A stretch of DNA of 5,313 bases from Acidimicrobiaceae bacterium. GTDB taxonomy: Bacteria; Actinomycetota; Acidimicrobiia; Acidimicrobiales; Palsa-688. The notes below the pieces were generated by a model. The model saw only the letters and a program-made list of their open reading frames with translations. It was not told where the DNA came from and searched no databases. The position numbers and the translations under genes are program-made. The DNA is taken from the NCBI GenBank assembly GCA_003156795.1, contig PMHU01000162.1, positions 1 to 5,313 on the forward strand. Reading direction: 5' to 3'. Of this stretch, positions 1 to 5,313 are shown piece after piece; positions within the stretch are counted from its first letter, which is position 1; the number at the start of each line of letters is the position of its first letter.

Positions 1-440
1 GCGGCAAAGCGCACCCGCTGGGCTTGGCCACCGGAGAGCTTGCTGGCCCACCGCCCGGCGAGGTCTGCTGTCCCGGTCTGACGCAGAACATCGTCGACAC
101 CAAGCGGGTGTGGGTAGTACGACGCCATCAGCGTGACCAGCTCTCGCACCTTGAGCTGATCGGGTGGCGAGCCGTCCTGGAGGGTGCCGCCAATCCAGCC
201 GGATCGGACCGCTTCGGTCGGTGATGCACCGAAGACCGAGACCGTTCCACTGTCCGGTCGGGCCAGCCCGAAAATCATGTCGATGGTCGTCGTCTTGCCC
301 GCGCCGTTCGGCCCAAGAAGGGCCACCGTCTCGCCCGGCGCCACCCCCAAGTCGATACCGCGGACGGCCTGGACCGAGCCGTAGGACTTGGCCACCTTGG
401 ACAGCTCGATCCCCATTCGACCCTGCTCTGGTGCGCTCAT
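1..440 (-). CDS. ABC transporter ATP-binding protein, DrrA-like, N-terminal part (cut by left window edge)
   Basis: Nucleotide-binding subunit that would hydrolyse ATP on the cytoplasmic face to drive an ABC-2 type exporter; the substrate is unknown. Only the first 146 residues are in the window. Visible: an aromatic A-loop Tyr in KSYGS (about residue 20), Walker A GPNGAGKTTT (residues 43-52), a Q-loop in GTLQDG (Gln88), and the ABC signature LSGGQ (135-139) followed by AQRVRFA. Walker B and the H-loop lie off the left edge. The start at 440 (ATG) has no good Shine-Dalgarno. A second ATG at 416 (Met9) is preceded by CAGGG about 4 nt upstream and is a plausible alternative. The frame is also open upstream to about position 647, with a GTG at 503, but the family does not need that extension. 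The paired permease is expected beyond the left edge. It is a paralogue of the ATPase at the right edge. The family call is secure; the transport role is inferred. Confidence 0.93.
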   Translation of the reverse strand, partial: MSAPEQGRMGIELSKVAKSYGSVQAVRGIDLGVAPGETVALLGPNGAGKTTTIDMIFGLARPDSGTVSVFGASPTEAVRSGWIGGTLQDGSPPDQLKVRELVTLMASYYPHPLGVDDVLRQTGTADLAGRWASKLSGGQAQRVRFA

Positions 441-799
441 GGGACGATCGTGATGCTCGGCGCCCAAATGCCCCAGGCCGTGTTCGATAACGGTTTTGGT
501 CACGACGTTCCAGCTGTGACCGTGCTTGGTTTTGTCAAGGCGCTCCCATAGCCGAGGAGGCGCTGGTCCCGCACAGGGCGACAAAACTGGAAAATGACGT
601 CCTACCGAACCAGGCGTCTCGTTGATCAATCTGCCAAGCCAGCGTCACCGAGGTCCGGAGCAACACTCCCGGAGGCTGCAATGGTCTAAGCAGGATCCAA
701 CACGGCTACGGGACTACCCGTCGTGTCACAAGCAAGCGTACACCCTGAAGAAGTCGCACGATGGCCGAGAGCCGACTCTGCGCTCACCGGGTCGGGCAA
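441..799. other. Intergenic stretch with no recognisable gene
   Basis: About 360 bases upstream of the left ATPase gene. Apart from the candidate operator, I see no gene here. Short open frames exist on both strands, but their translations are rich in Arg, Pro and Ser, match no family I recognise, and lack ribosome binding sites. Part of this stretch may be decayed sequence continuing from the F420 reductase relic next to it. Confidence 0.5.
498..538 (-). promoter_or_regulatory. Candidate promoter/operator upstream of the left ABC ATPase gene
   Basis: Reading the minus strand, a perfect TTGACA hexamer lies at 538-533. Downstream of it is a perfect 6-bp inverted repeat, GGTCAC (498-503) and GTGACC (516-521), separated by 12 nt. 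The repeat would cover the -10/start region if TTGACA is used, which is how many repressor operators are placed. No convincing TANNNT -10 box exists at 16-19 nt spacing, so the promoter is incomplete by consensus rules. Exporter genes of this type are often controlled by a local TetR- or MarR-type repressor, but no regulator gene is visible here. The call rests on these short motifs only. Confidence 0.28.
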
Positions 800-1165
800 G
801 GAGGTCTGTCAACGGTGGTAGAGGATTCCTGGCATGACCGAGCCGCCGGGACTGCGATACAACGGAAAATGTCCAAGCTCTCTAGAAACGCCGCGAGGAG
901 TGCCTTCGCCTCGGCGCTGTCGCCTGCGAAGAACACGTCCATGGGCTTGTCTTGAGCAAAAAGGACGTCGTGGAAGATTGAATTGAACGCTTTCACGACG
1001 TGTGTGCCCTCGGGGGGCGACGGCGATCTGCCGGGATACCGAGTCGCCCGCGGTAGTCGCGAGTCCGCTGACGTCGGCGTTGAACGGGTTAGTGAAGTCG
1101 ACGAGGATCTTGCCTGCCAGCGCATCGCCGTAGTTCGCGACCACTTCAACCGCGCCGGTGTACCT
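800..1165 (-). pseudogene. Frameshifted, truncated NADPH-dependent F420 reductase-like gene
   Basis: Intact members reduce or oxidise cofactor F420 with NADP(H), using an N-terminal Rossmann domain. From about 1162 down to 1012 one minus frame gives RYTGAVEVVANYGDALAGK, then ILVDFTNPFNADVSGL, close to the family core (NPFNAD is typical). At a run of six C on the minus strand (1017-1012) the match moves to another frame: EGTHVVKAFNSIF, then DKPMDVFFAGDSAEAKALL. Removing one C restores VAPEGTHVVKAFN. Near 870-840 the match drifts again: pieces such as FPLYRSPGG and RRLGHARN fall in the other two frames, the latter weakly resembling the family's C-terminal GGL..AR segment. The N-terminal GxGxxG nucleotide-binding half is absent; sequence above about 1165 does not resemble it in any minus frame. 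So the gene is both truncated and frameshifted. The family call is good; the number of lesions is uncertain, and one lesion could be a sequencing error in the homopolymer. Confidence 0.72.
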
Positions 1166-1451
1166 GCGTCGCGGCGGCCCCGATCGTGCTGTCGGCGTTG
1201 AACACGTCGTCGAGGCGTACCTCATCCCGTGGTTCGCCCCTCGCACGGCGACCGTCGGGGACGTCACGTATCGAACGGCCCATGACTGGGTCATCTACCT
1301 CGTGGGGCGTGCCCGCCGCGTCGAACCACGGATCGGGCGGCGAACGCTATCGCCATAGATGCTGAAAGCGATCTCCCGCCACGAAGAGCTCAGCCTGGTC
1401 GACGCGGAAGCCCTGTGCGGGGTGAGTTTGGCAACGGCAAGGCGCCGTTGA
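1158..1451 (+). other. Coding-like plus-strand stretch interrupted by a stop, unassigned
   Basis: One plus frame is open from 1158 to a TAG at 1356-1358 and continues directly from an ATG at 1359 to a TGA at 1449-1451 (30 codons). Part of the translation looks protein-like (HVVEAYLIPWFAPRTATVG, then DVTYRTAHDWVIYLVGRARR) with GC-rich third positions around 1200-1310. The downstream piece contains EELSLVDAEALCGVSLATAR, which loosely resembles a helix-turn-helix. I recognise no family and see no ribosome binding site. The opposite strand is also open with GC-rich third positions (for example PWFDAAGTPHEVDDPVMG near 1330-1275), so I cannot decide which strand, if either, was coding. The first 8 bases overlap the F420 reductase relic. 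Best read as degraded accessory sequence. Confidence 0.25.
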
Positions 1452-1663
1452 CGGACTGGTCAGCTTCCCGGTGCGCATCGGGAAAGCCCGGGCCTGGTGG
1501 ATCACATCAGCCGAGCAGGGTCAGGTGGAGGTAACCGGGCGACTGTCGAAGACCGCACCAGGACTGGGCTCACCGTGCCCGCGGTCGACCGGCCGAGAGT
1601 TCACTCAACAATCGACTCGTACTTGCTAGCGTCCTCGCTCGATGAAGTGAACCACCTTCCAGG
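1452..1663. promoter_or_regulatory. Leader region of the membrane protein gene
   Basis: Upstream of the ATG at 1664 there is no gene I can support. A perfect 10-bp palindrome CGGTCGACCG lies at 1583-1592, but such palindromes are common in GC-rich DNA. A TANNNT hexamer (TAGCGT, 1627-1632) with TTCACT at 1601-1606 could be a poor promoter, with 20-nt spacing that is longer than usual. The only Shine-Dalgarno-like bases near the start, AGG at 1661-1663, abut the ATG and are too close to act normally. A promoter must lie in or upstream of this stretch because the flanking relics are not co-directional genes. Confidence 0.2.
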
Positions 1664-3544
1664 ATGCAAGCCCCCGATCTACTCGAACCCGTCGTTGGCA
1701 GTGAGTCACCTCATCGACGGGTGGCGCTATACCGTCGACCGTGGGTAGTCCTTCTGGGCGCCTTTGTAATCTACGGTCTGATCGCGCTCGTCGCGTACTG
1801 GCCGCTATTTCCGGGTGATTCCAGTCGAATGCCAGGCTGCGCGTGTGGGGACCAGGCTCAGGAGGTCTGGTTCATCAGCTGGATCCCATTCGCGCTTTCG
1901 CATGGGCTGAATCCGCTTTTCAGCGGGTGGCTCAACTTCCCGTACGGCGTAAATCTCGCCCAGAACACGAGCATGCCTCTCCTGGGCCTGCTGACCGCGC
2001 CCTTGACCACACTCGTCAGTCCGATCGCCAGTTACAACCTCCTCCTGTGGCTGGCATTTCCGGCATCAGGCACCGCCATGTTTGCCGTTGTACGCAAATG
2101 GACCGGATCGACCGCGGCAGCGGTCATTGCTGGCCTGCTGTATGGCTTCTCCGCATACACCATCGGGCAAGGTTTCGGCCACGTGATGCTGAGCTTCGTT
2201 CCCCTCCCTCCGCTTTACTTCTACCAGCTACACAAGATCGTCGCCGGCCGAGAGGGCAGCCCGAGACGCCAAGGTCTGGTTCTGGGCCTAATCGCCGTCG
2301 CGCAGTACTTCATCGCTCAAGAGATCCTCGCCACGCTCATCATCGTGACTGCTCTCGGCCTGATAGTCCTGGCCGGCGCCACCTGTCGCCGGGTCAGCAG
2401 GGCTCTTCTGCGCCGCGCCGCGACGGGGCTGATCTACGCCACAGGTGTCGTCGCCGTGTTCGTTGCGTACCCACTGTGGTTTGCAGTCTCCGGCGCGGAT
2501 CATGCCTCCGGTTCGGTCCGGCCGGTGATCAACGCAACTCACGTCGATTTATTCGGTCCGGTGCTGCCCACGCACGCCCAGAGATTCGCCCCGCACCGCC
2601 TGATCGTCGACTATGCCTCCAAGTTCAGCAACGTAGAGGACGGCAGCTATATCGGCGCCCCTCTTCTTCTCCTGGCGATCCTGCTCGCAGTTCGTTACCG
2701 CTCGAACCGCTGGATCAGACTTTGCGCGGTGATGGCAGCAGTAGCTTTCCTCCTTTCCCTCGGCCCCCGCCTCTCGGTACTCACGCACAAGACCTCGGTG
2801 CCGCTCCCGTTCGCTCTACTCGCTCGCTTCCCGCTCCTCGACAACCTCGTGGCAGATCGTCTCTCGCTATATGAGGTCCTATTCGTCTCGCTCGCGGTCG
2901 CGCTCGGGATAGCAGAGCTGATCCGCGACGTTCGATCCCCCTCCCTCAGCCGCCGTGCCCGGCATGCGCCCACTCGCCGGGCCAACCCTTACGTGGTTGC
3001 CGCCGTTGCCGCGCTCGGCGTCCTCACCGCGGTAAGCCTCATCCCGCGCTGGCCATACCACACGGTGCCGACGGCCACTCCGTCATTGTTCCGCTCGACC
3101 CTCGTCAAACAGATACCACTAGACAGCGCGGTGCTCGCCTACCCGTTCCCCTACGGCGACAACGACCAATCCATGCTGTGGCAGGCCGTCGCCGACATGC
3201 GATTCAAACAACCCGGCGGCTTCGCGTATATGCGAGGCAAGAACGGCAAACCCACACTGGCGCCAGCCAACCTCGATCCCACCATCGTGCAGCGCTTCCT
3301 CGTAACCGAGGAGACCACCCAGACTGCGGGAACGGCCGAAGTGAGGCCGCCGCCGGTAACCAACGCGCTCGCCGCTGACCTCCGAACGTATCTGGCCAGA
3401 TACCACATACGCGCCGTGATCGAGGATCCCGGGTTCAAGGGCTCGGCAGACGTATCCCGCTTGTTCAGCGAAGCGCTCGGTCCGCCACAGCTCTCAGGCG
3501 GTGTTGAGATTTGGCTCCAAATGCCCGGCCAGGCGAACACCTGA
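1664..3544 (+). CDS. Polytopic membrane protein, GT-C-type glycosyltransferase-like, 626 residues
   Basis: Probably an integral membrane transferase moving sugars from a lipid-linked donor on the outer face, but neither donor nor acceptor can be read from the sequence. The N-terminus is cytoplasmic and Arg-rich, TM1 covers about residues 27-49, and a first outer loop carries GDQAQEVWFISW (62-73; Asp63 and Glu67 are candidate metal/catalytic residues), then GLNPLFSGWLNFPYGVNL (81-98). This arrangement recurs in uncharacterised actinobacterial GT-C-like proteins. Further hydrophobic segments lie near 104-120, 124-143, 149-166, 174-190, 204-240, 254-276, 330-344, 351-367, 400-420 and 442-461, about 11-12 in all. 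Residues 465-626 form a soluble, probably extracytoplasmic domain. A CAC pair (Cys59, Cys61) sits just before the acidic motif. ATG 1664 is the first start after an in-frame TGA at 1643; its ribosome binding site is poor. It stands alone, convergent with the exporter operon. The coding call is secure; the glycosyltransferase activity is inferred from layout. Confidence 0.9.
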   Translation: MQAPDLLEPVVGSESPHRRVALYRRPWVVLLGAFVIYGLIALVAYWPLFPGDSSRMPGCACGDQAQEVWFISWIPFALSHGLNPLFSGWLNFPYGVNLAQNTSMPLLGLLTAPLTTLVSPIASYNLLLWLAFPASGTAMFAVVRKWTGSTAAAVIAGLLYGFSAYTIGQGFGHVMLSFVPLPPLYFYQLHKIVAGREGSPRRQGLVLGLIAVAQYFIAQEILATLIIVTALGLIVLAGATCRRVSRALLRRAATGLIYATGVVAVFVAYPLWFAVSGADHASGSVRPVINATHVDLFGPVLPTHAQRFAPHRLIVDYASKFSNVEDGSYIGAPLLLLAILLAVRYRSNRWIRLCAVMAAVAFLLSLGPRLSVLTHKTSVPLPFALLARFPLLDNLVADRLSLYEVLFVSLAVALGIAELIRDVRSPSLSRRARHAPTRRANPYVVAAVAALGVLTAVSLIPRWPYHTVPTATPSLFRSTLVKQIPLDSAVLAYPFPYGDNDQSMLWQAVADMRFKQPGGFAYMRGKNGKPTLAPANLDPTIVQRFLVTEETTQTAGTAEVRPPPVTNALAADLRTYLARYHIRAVIEDPGFKGSADVSRLFSEALGPPQLSGGVEIWLQMPGQANT

Positions 3545-3547
3545 CGC

Positions 3548-3585
3548 GTGCACCGCTCCCAGCAGTCTCGGCTGGGGCGTCGCAC
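3548..3585. terminator. Hairpin between convergent genes, probable terminator
   Basis: It begins 3 nt after the membrane protein's TGA. The stem has GTGC (3548-3551), CGC (3554-3556) and CCCAGC (3558-3563) pairing with GCTGGG (3571-3576), GCG (3577-3579) and GCAC (3582-3585): 13 pairs, one bulged T, a 2x2 internal loop, and a 7-nt loop AGTCTCG. There is no U-run after it on either strand, as is common for actinobacterial terminators. It could also stop the opposing operon, whose last stop codon is about 93 nt away, but this is inference. Confidence 0.55.
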
Positions 3586-3677
3586 CGTGGCTCAAGGCCG
3601 ATGACCCGCAGGTTCTGCACGGCAGGCTTGTTCATTTGGCCGGACGTTCGTGTTTGCTGACCCCGATGGATACGCCG

Positions 3678-3989
3678 TTACCAACTTGGTTCTGCTTCGC
3701 CGAGGGCTTCGGTGAGGTCCGCCTGGCGCGGGTTGCCGAGTCGGCCATTTACTCGCACTTCGGTGGCTAAGTCTCGCCGCTCAAACGTGAAGGTGACTCG
3801 ATCGCCCCGGAGGCGCCGGATGACCAAAAGCAAAGCGAGGCCGATGAACTTCGGACGGTACTCCACGGTGTCTCCCGCTCGACGAGCGGCGTAGCCGGTG
3901 CGCAACAGGGGGTCGATCTGGCCGAGGACTTGGTCTTGTGCCTCGCGCAAGGGGCGGTCGACGGTGAAGGACAGCTCGATGGATTTCAT
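3678..3989 (-). CDS. Small protein of unknown function, third gene of the ABC exporter operon (103 residues)
   Basis: I do not recognise the family by name. ATG at 3989 is preceded by GGAG with a 7-nt gap, a good Shine-Dalgarno, and the gene begins 39 nt after the permease stop on the same strand, so co-transcription is likely. The translation starts with a strand-like MKSIELSFTVDR, then a helix-like segment (about 13-29), a short hydrophobic run FIGLALLLVI (48-57) flanked by basic residues, then alternating strand-like VTFTFERR and TEVRVNGRL (65-84), and an acidic C-terminus ending in PSW. This suggests a small alpha/beta fold, perhaps membrane-proximal; the hydrophobic run is short for a true transmembrane helix. 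There is no signal peptide. In many related exporter operons a two-component system follows the permease; here this protein takes that position. It might bind substrate, assist the permease or be unrelated. Coding status is well supported; function is unknown. Confidence 0.8.
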   Translation of the reverse strand: MKSIELSFTVDRPLREAQDQVLGQIDPLLRTGYAARRAGDTVEYRPKFIGLALLLVIRRLRGDRVTFTFERRDLATEVRVNGRLGNPRQADLTEALGEAEPSW

Positions 3990-4028
3990 TCCTACTCTCC
4001 GATTCTGAGGTTTGACGGCTTGGGCGGT

Positions 4029-4757
4029 TCAGACTCGGTTCGTGTCGCGTCGATAGACGAGCACGGCGAGTGGCGTGAGGACGACGGTCCAGGCGGCGAT
4101 CACGATCCATCCCTCGGCCGGCCAGCCGCCACCACCGACGGCGGCCTTCCCTGCCTGGACGAGCCAGTAGGAGGGGAGTGCCCTCATGATCTGGAAGAGC
4201 GGACCCGACGTCGCCAGCTGGAAGGCGTAGACGCCGCCCAGCAGCGAGAAGAGCGTCACGATTCCGCCCATCGCCGCGGCGAACGAGTCGGCGGAGAGCA
4301 CGTGGCCGAGGACGATGCCGAGCACAGCGAAGGGGACCAGACCCACGAGGAGGAGCCCGAGCACGGTCAGCCACTCGACGGCCGAGAGCCGTACCCCGAA
4401 CGCAGTCCCAGCCAGGCAGAGCAGCGCGATGGTGAGCAGCGCACGGAGGTAGCCGCAGACCACCTTGGCGCCAAAATAGCTGCGCGTGGTGAGGGGGGTG
4501 ATCCGCATCTGGCGGGTCCAGCCGCCCGAGCGGTCCGCGGCGATGACCGCGCCGCTGGAGATGACGGAGGACATGGTGCCAAGAGCCGCCATGCCCATCA
4601 TGAAGTAGAGGGCGAAGGCGACCCCGTCAAAACTATGGTGCCGGTTCGGCCCGGTGATCGTGAGATAGAGCACGACGGGGAAGGCCAACGAGAGGATGAG
4701 GAACCTGCGGTTCCGAAAGCTCCGGAGCACCTCGGAGCGGAGGTAGGTGGCTCCCAC
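4029..4757 (-). CDS. ABC-2 type exporter permease, DrrB-like (242 residues)
   Basis: Membrane subunit that pairs with the ATPase encoded just upstream to export an unknown substrate such as a drug, lipid or antibiotic. Start chosen: GTG at 4757, because AGGAG lies 8 nt upstream and it begins 2 nt after the ATPase TGA (4762-4760). An in-frame ATG at 4904 would add 49 Arg/Pro-rich residues inside the ATPase gene and is rejected. The N-terminal amphipathic stretch ATYLRSEVLRSFRNRRF precedes six hydrophobic segments near 19-35, 47-67, 103-122, 130-152, 160-179 and 217-235. The cytoplasmic loop AADRSGGWTRQMRITPLTTR (73-92) is the usual ABC-2 E/D-R-G...TPL coupling motif. The length is normal for the family, and the start suggests translational coupling to the ATPase. 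The family is confident; the substrate cannot be inferred. Confidence 0.93.
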   Translation of the reverse strand: MGATYLRSEVLRSFRNRRFLILSLAFPVVLYLTITGPNRHHSFDGVAFALYFMMGMAALGTMSSVISSGAVIAADRSGGWTRQMRITPLTTRSYFGAKVVCGYLRALLTIALLCLAGTAFGVRLSAVEWLTVLGLLLVGLVPFAVLGIVLGHVLSADSFAAAMGGIVTLFSLLGGVYAFQLATSGPLFQIMRALPSYWLVQAGKAAVGGGGWPAEGWIVIAAWTVVLTPLAVLVYRRDTNRV

Positions 4758-4759
4758 GG

Positions 4760-5313
4760 TCAGATCTCCTGTCGTTCGGCGGTGGTGTCGTCGGCGGTGA
4801 GGGCGATGAAAGCCTCTTCGATGCCGGCCCCGCGTATCTCGATGTCGTGGACGGCCGGGAACCGGTCGAGCAGGCCCCGGAGGGCCAAGTCCGAGTCGGC
4901 GCAATTGAGCGTCACGGTGTCCCCCTGCCGGTCGACGGTGGTCACCCCGGTGAGCACAGCGAGCTGGGCCAGCCCGGCGTCAGGCAGGGTGGCGCGGATG
5001 GTCCGGCCGCCAACTTTGGCCTTGATCTCGGTGGTGGAGCCGTCCGCCACGATCCGACCCCGGGCCAAGAGCACGATCCGATCGGCGTAGGCGTCGGCCT
5101 CCTCCAGGTAGTGGGTGGCGAAGATCACCGTCTTGCCCCTGGCGGCGATCGCCCGCATCGACTCCCAGAACTCGCGACGGCTCTCGACGTCGAGCGCTGC
5201 CGTCGGCTCGTCAAGCAGGAGGAGGTCGGAGTCAGCGACGAGGGCTATGGCGAAACGGACACGCTGGGTCTGGCCCCCGGAAAGCTTGTTGGTCCGCCGA
5301 TCGGCGAACGCTG
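4760..5313 (-). CDS. ABC transporter ATP-binding protein, DrrA-like, C-terminal part (cut by right window edge)
   Basis: Energy-coupling subunit of the exporter whose permease follows. The start and Walker A lie off the right edge; 183 residues are visible, counted from 5311. Signature LSGGQ at 10-14 is followed by TQRVRFA. Walker B and D-loop form LLLLDEPTAALD (30-41, catalytic Glu35), and the H-loop His is at 67 in ATHYLEEAD. After about residue 90 comes the DrrA-type C-terminal extension (VGGRTIRATLPDAGL, then VTLNCADSDLALRGLL, then IEEAFIALT), common in ATPases paired with ABC-2 permeases. All visible catalytic motifs are intact, so the gene looks functional. It is the first visible gene of an ATPase-permease-small protein operon; the operon promoter is outside the window. 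Around the signature it is roughly 80 percent identical in DNA, by hand alignment, to the left-edge ATPase. Confidence 0.95.
   Translation of the reverse strand, partial: AFADRRTNKLSGGQTQRVRFAIALVADSDLLLLDEPTAALDVESRREFWESMRAIAARGKTVIFATHYLEEADAYADRIVLLARGRIVADGSTTEIKAKVGGRTIRATLPDAGLAQLAVLTGVTTVDRQGDTVTLNCADSDLALRGLLDRFPAVHDIEIRGAGIEEAFIALTADDTTAERQEI

Noticed and set aside
481..515. Possible ECF sigma promoter (GGAAC followed by CGTT) on the minus strand above the left ATPase
   Set aside because: The spacing between the two elements is 14 nt, shorter than usual for this class, and such short motifs arise easily by chance.
441..647. In-frame upstream extension of the left ATPase (frame open to a TGA near 645-647, GTG at 503)
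   Set aside because: DrrA-like ATPases normally begin a few residues before the first beta strand, and no good ribosome binding site precedes the GTG; the open frame may be chance.
1843..2874. Plus-strand open frame of 343 codons inside the membrane protein gene
   Set aside because: It overlaps the 626-residue protein in another frame and its translation is Arg/Pro/Ser-rich low-complexity sequence, typical of an out-of-frame shadow.
4758..4904. N-terminal extension of the permease from an ATG at 4904
   Set aside because: It would add 49 Arg/Pro/His-rich residues overlapping the ATPase end; the GTG at 4757 has an AGGAG at good spacing and matches the family's N-terminus.
3930..5090. Long plus-strand open frame of 386 codons opposite the exporter operon
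   Set aside because: It is a reverse-strand shadow in GC-rich DNA: the translation is full of Glu, Gly, Asp, Arg and His with no family resemblance, while the minus strand carries intact ABC ATPase and permease motifs.
1..5313. Transposons, CRISPR arrays, tRNAs, toxin-antitoxin pairs or a new defence system
   Set aside because: I saw no transposase motif, terminal inverted repeat, regularly spaced repeat, cloverleaf or paired small toxin-like genes on reading both strands.

Overview
The window reads as high-GC actinobacterial chromosome. Third codon positions are GC-rich, a GTG start follows a good Shine-Dalgarno, and the gene families (DrrA/DrrB-like ABC-2 exporters, an F420-dependent reductase relic, a mycobacterial/streptomycete-type GT-C membrane protein) fit Actinomycetota. 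Genus cannot be named from the sequence. All family calls come from motifs and general resemblance; no search was run.

Layout. (1) Positions 1-440, minus: the N-terminal half of an ABC transporter ATPase, cut by the left window edge. (2) Positions 441-1663: about 1.2 kb without a convincing intact gene. It holds a candidate operator/promoter upstream of the first ATPase, a frameshifted remnant of an NADPH-dependent F420 reductase on the minus strand (about 800-1165), and an unassigned coding-like plus-strand stretch (about 1158-1451). (3) Positions 1664-3544, plus: one large polytopic membrane protein of 626 residues, resembling uncharacterised GT-C-type glycosyltransferases. (4) Positions 3548-3585: an imperfect hairpin between convergent genes, probably a terminator. 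(5) Positions 3678-5313, minus: an operon read right to left, made of the C-terminal part of a second ABC ATPase, its ABC-2 permease (GTG start 2 nt after the ATPase stop), and a 103-residue protein of unknown function with its own good ribosome binding site.

How the parts fit. The ATPase and permease at the right form one exporter of the drug/lipid ABC-2 type, and the small third gene is probably co-transcribed with them. The left ATPase belongs to a second, paralogous exporter whose remaining genes would lie beyond the left edge. The two ATPases point the same way and overlap in the window only around their LSGGQ signature, so neither is complete here. Between the exporters sit the membrane protein and the degraded region, which look like accessory or decaying DNA. 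I found no mobile element, CRISPR array, tRNA or clear new defence or biosynthetic system. The points most worth follow-up are the small operon protein, the GT-C-like protein and the decaying F420 reductase.
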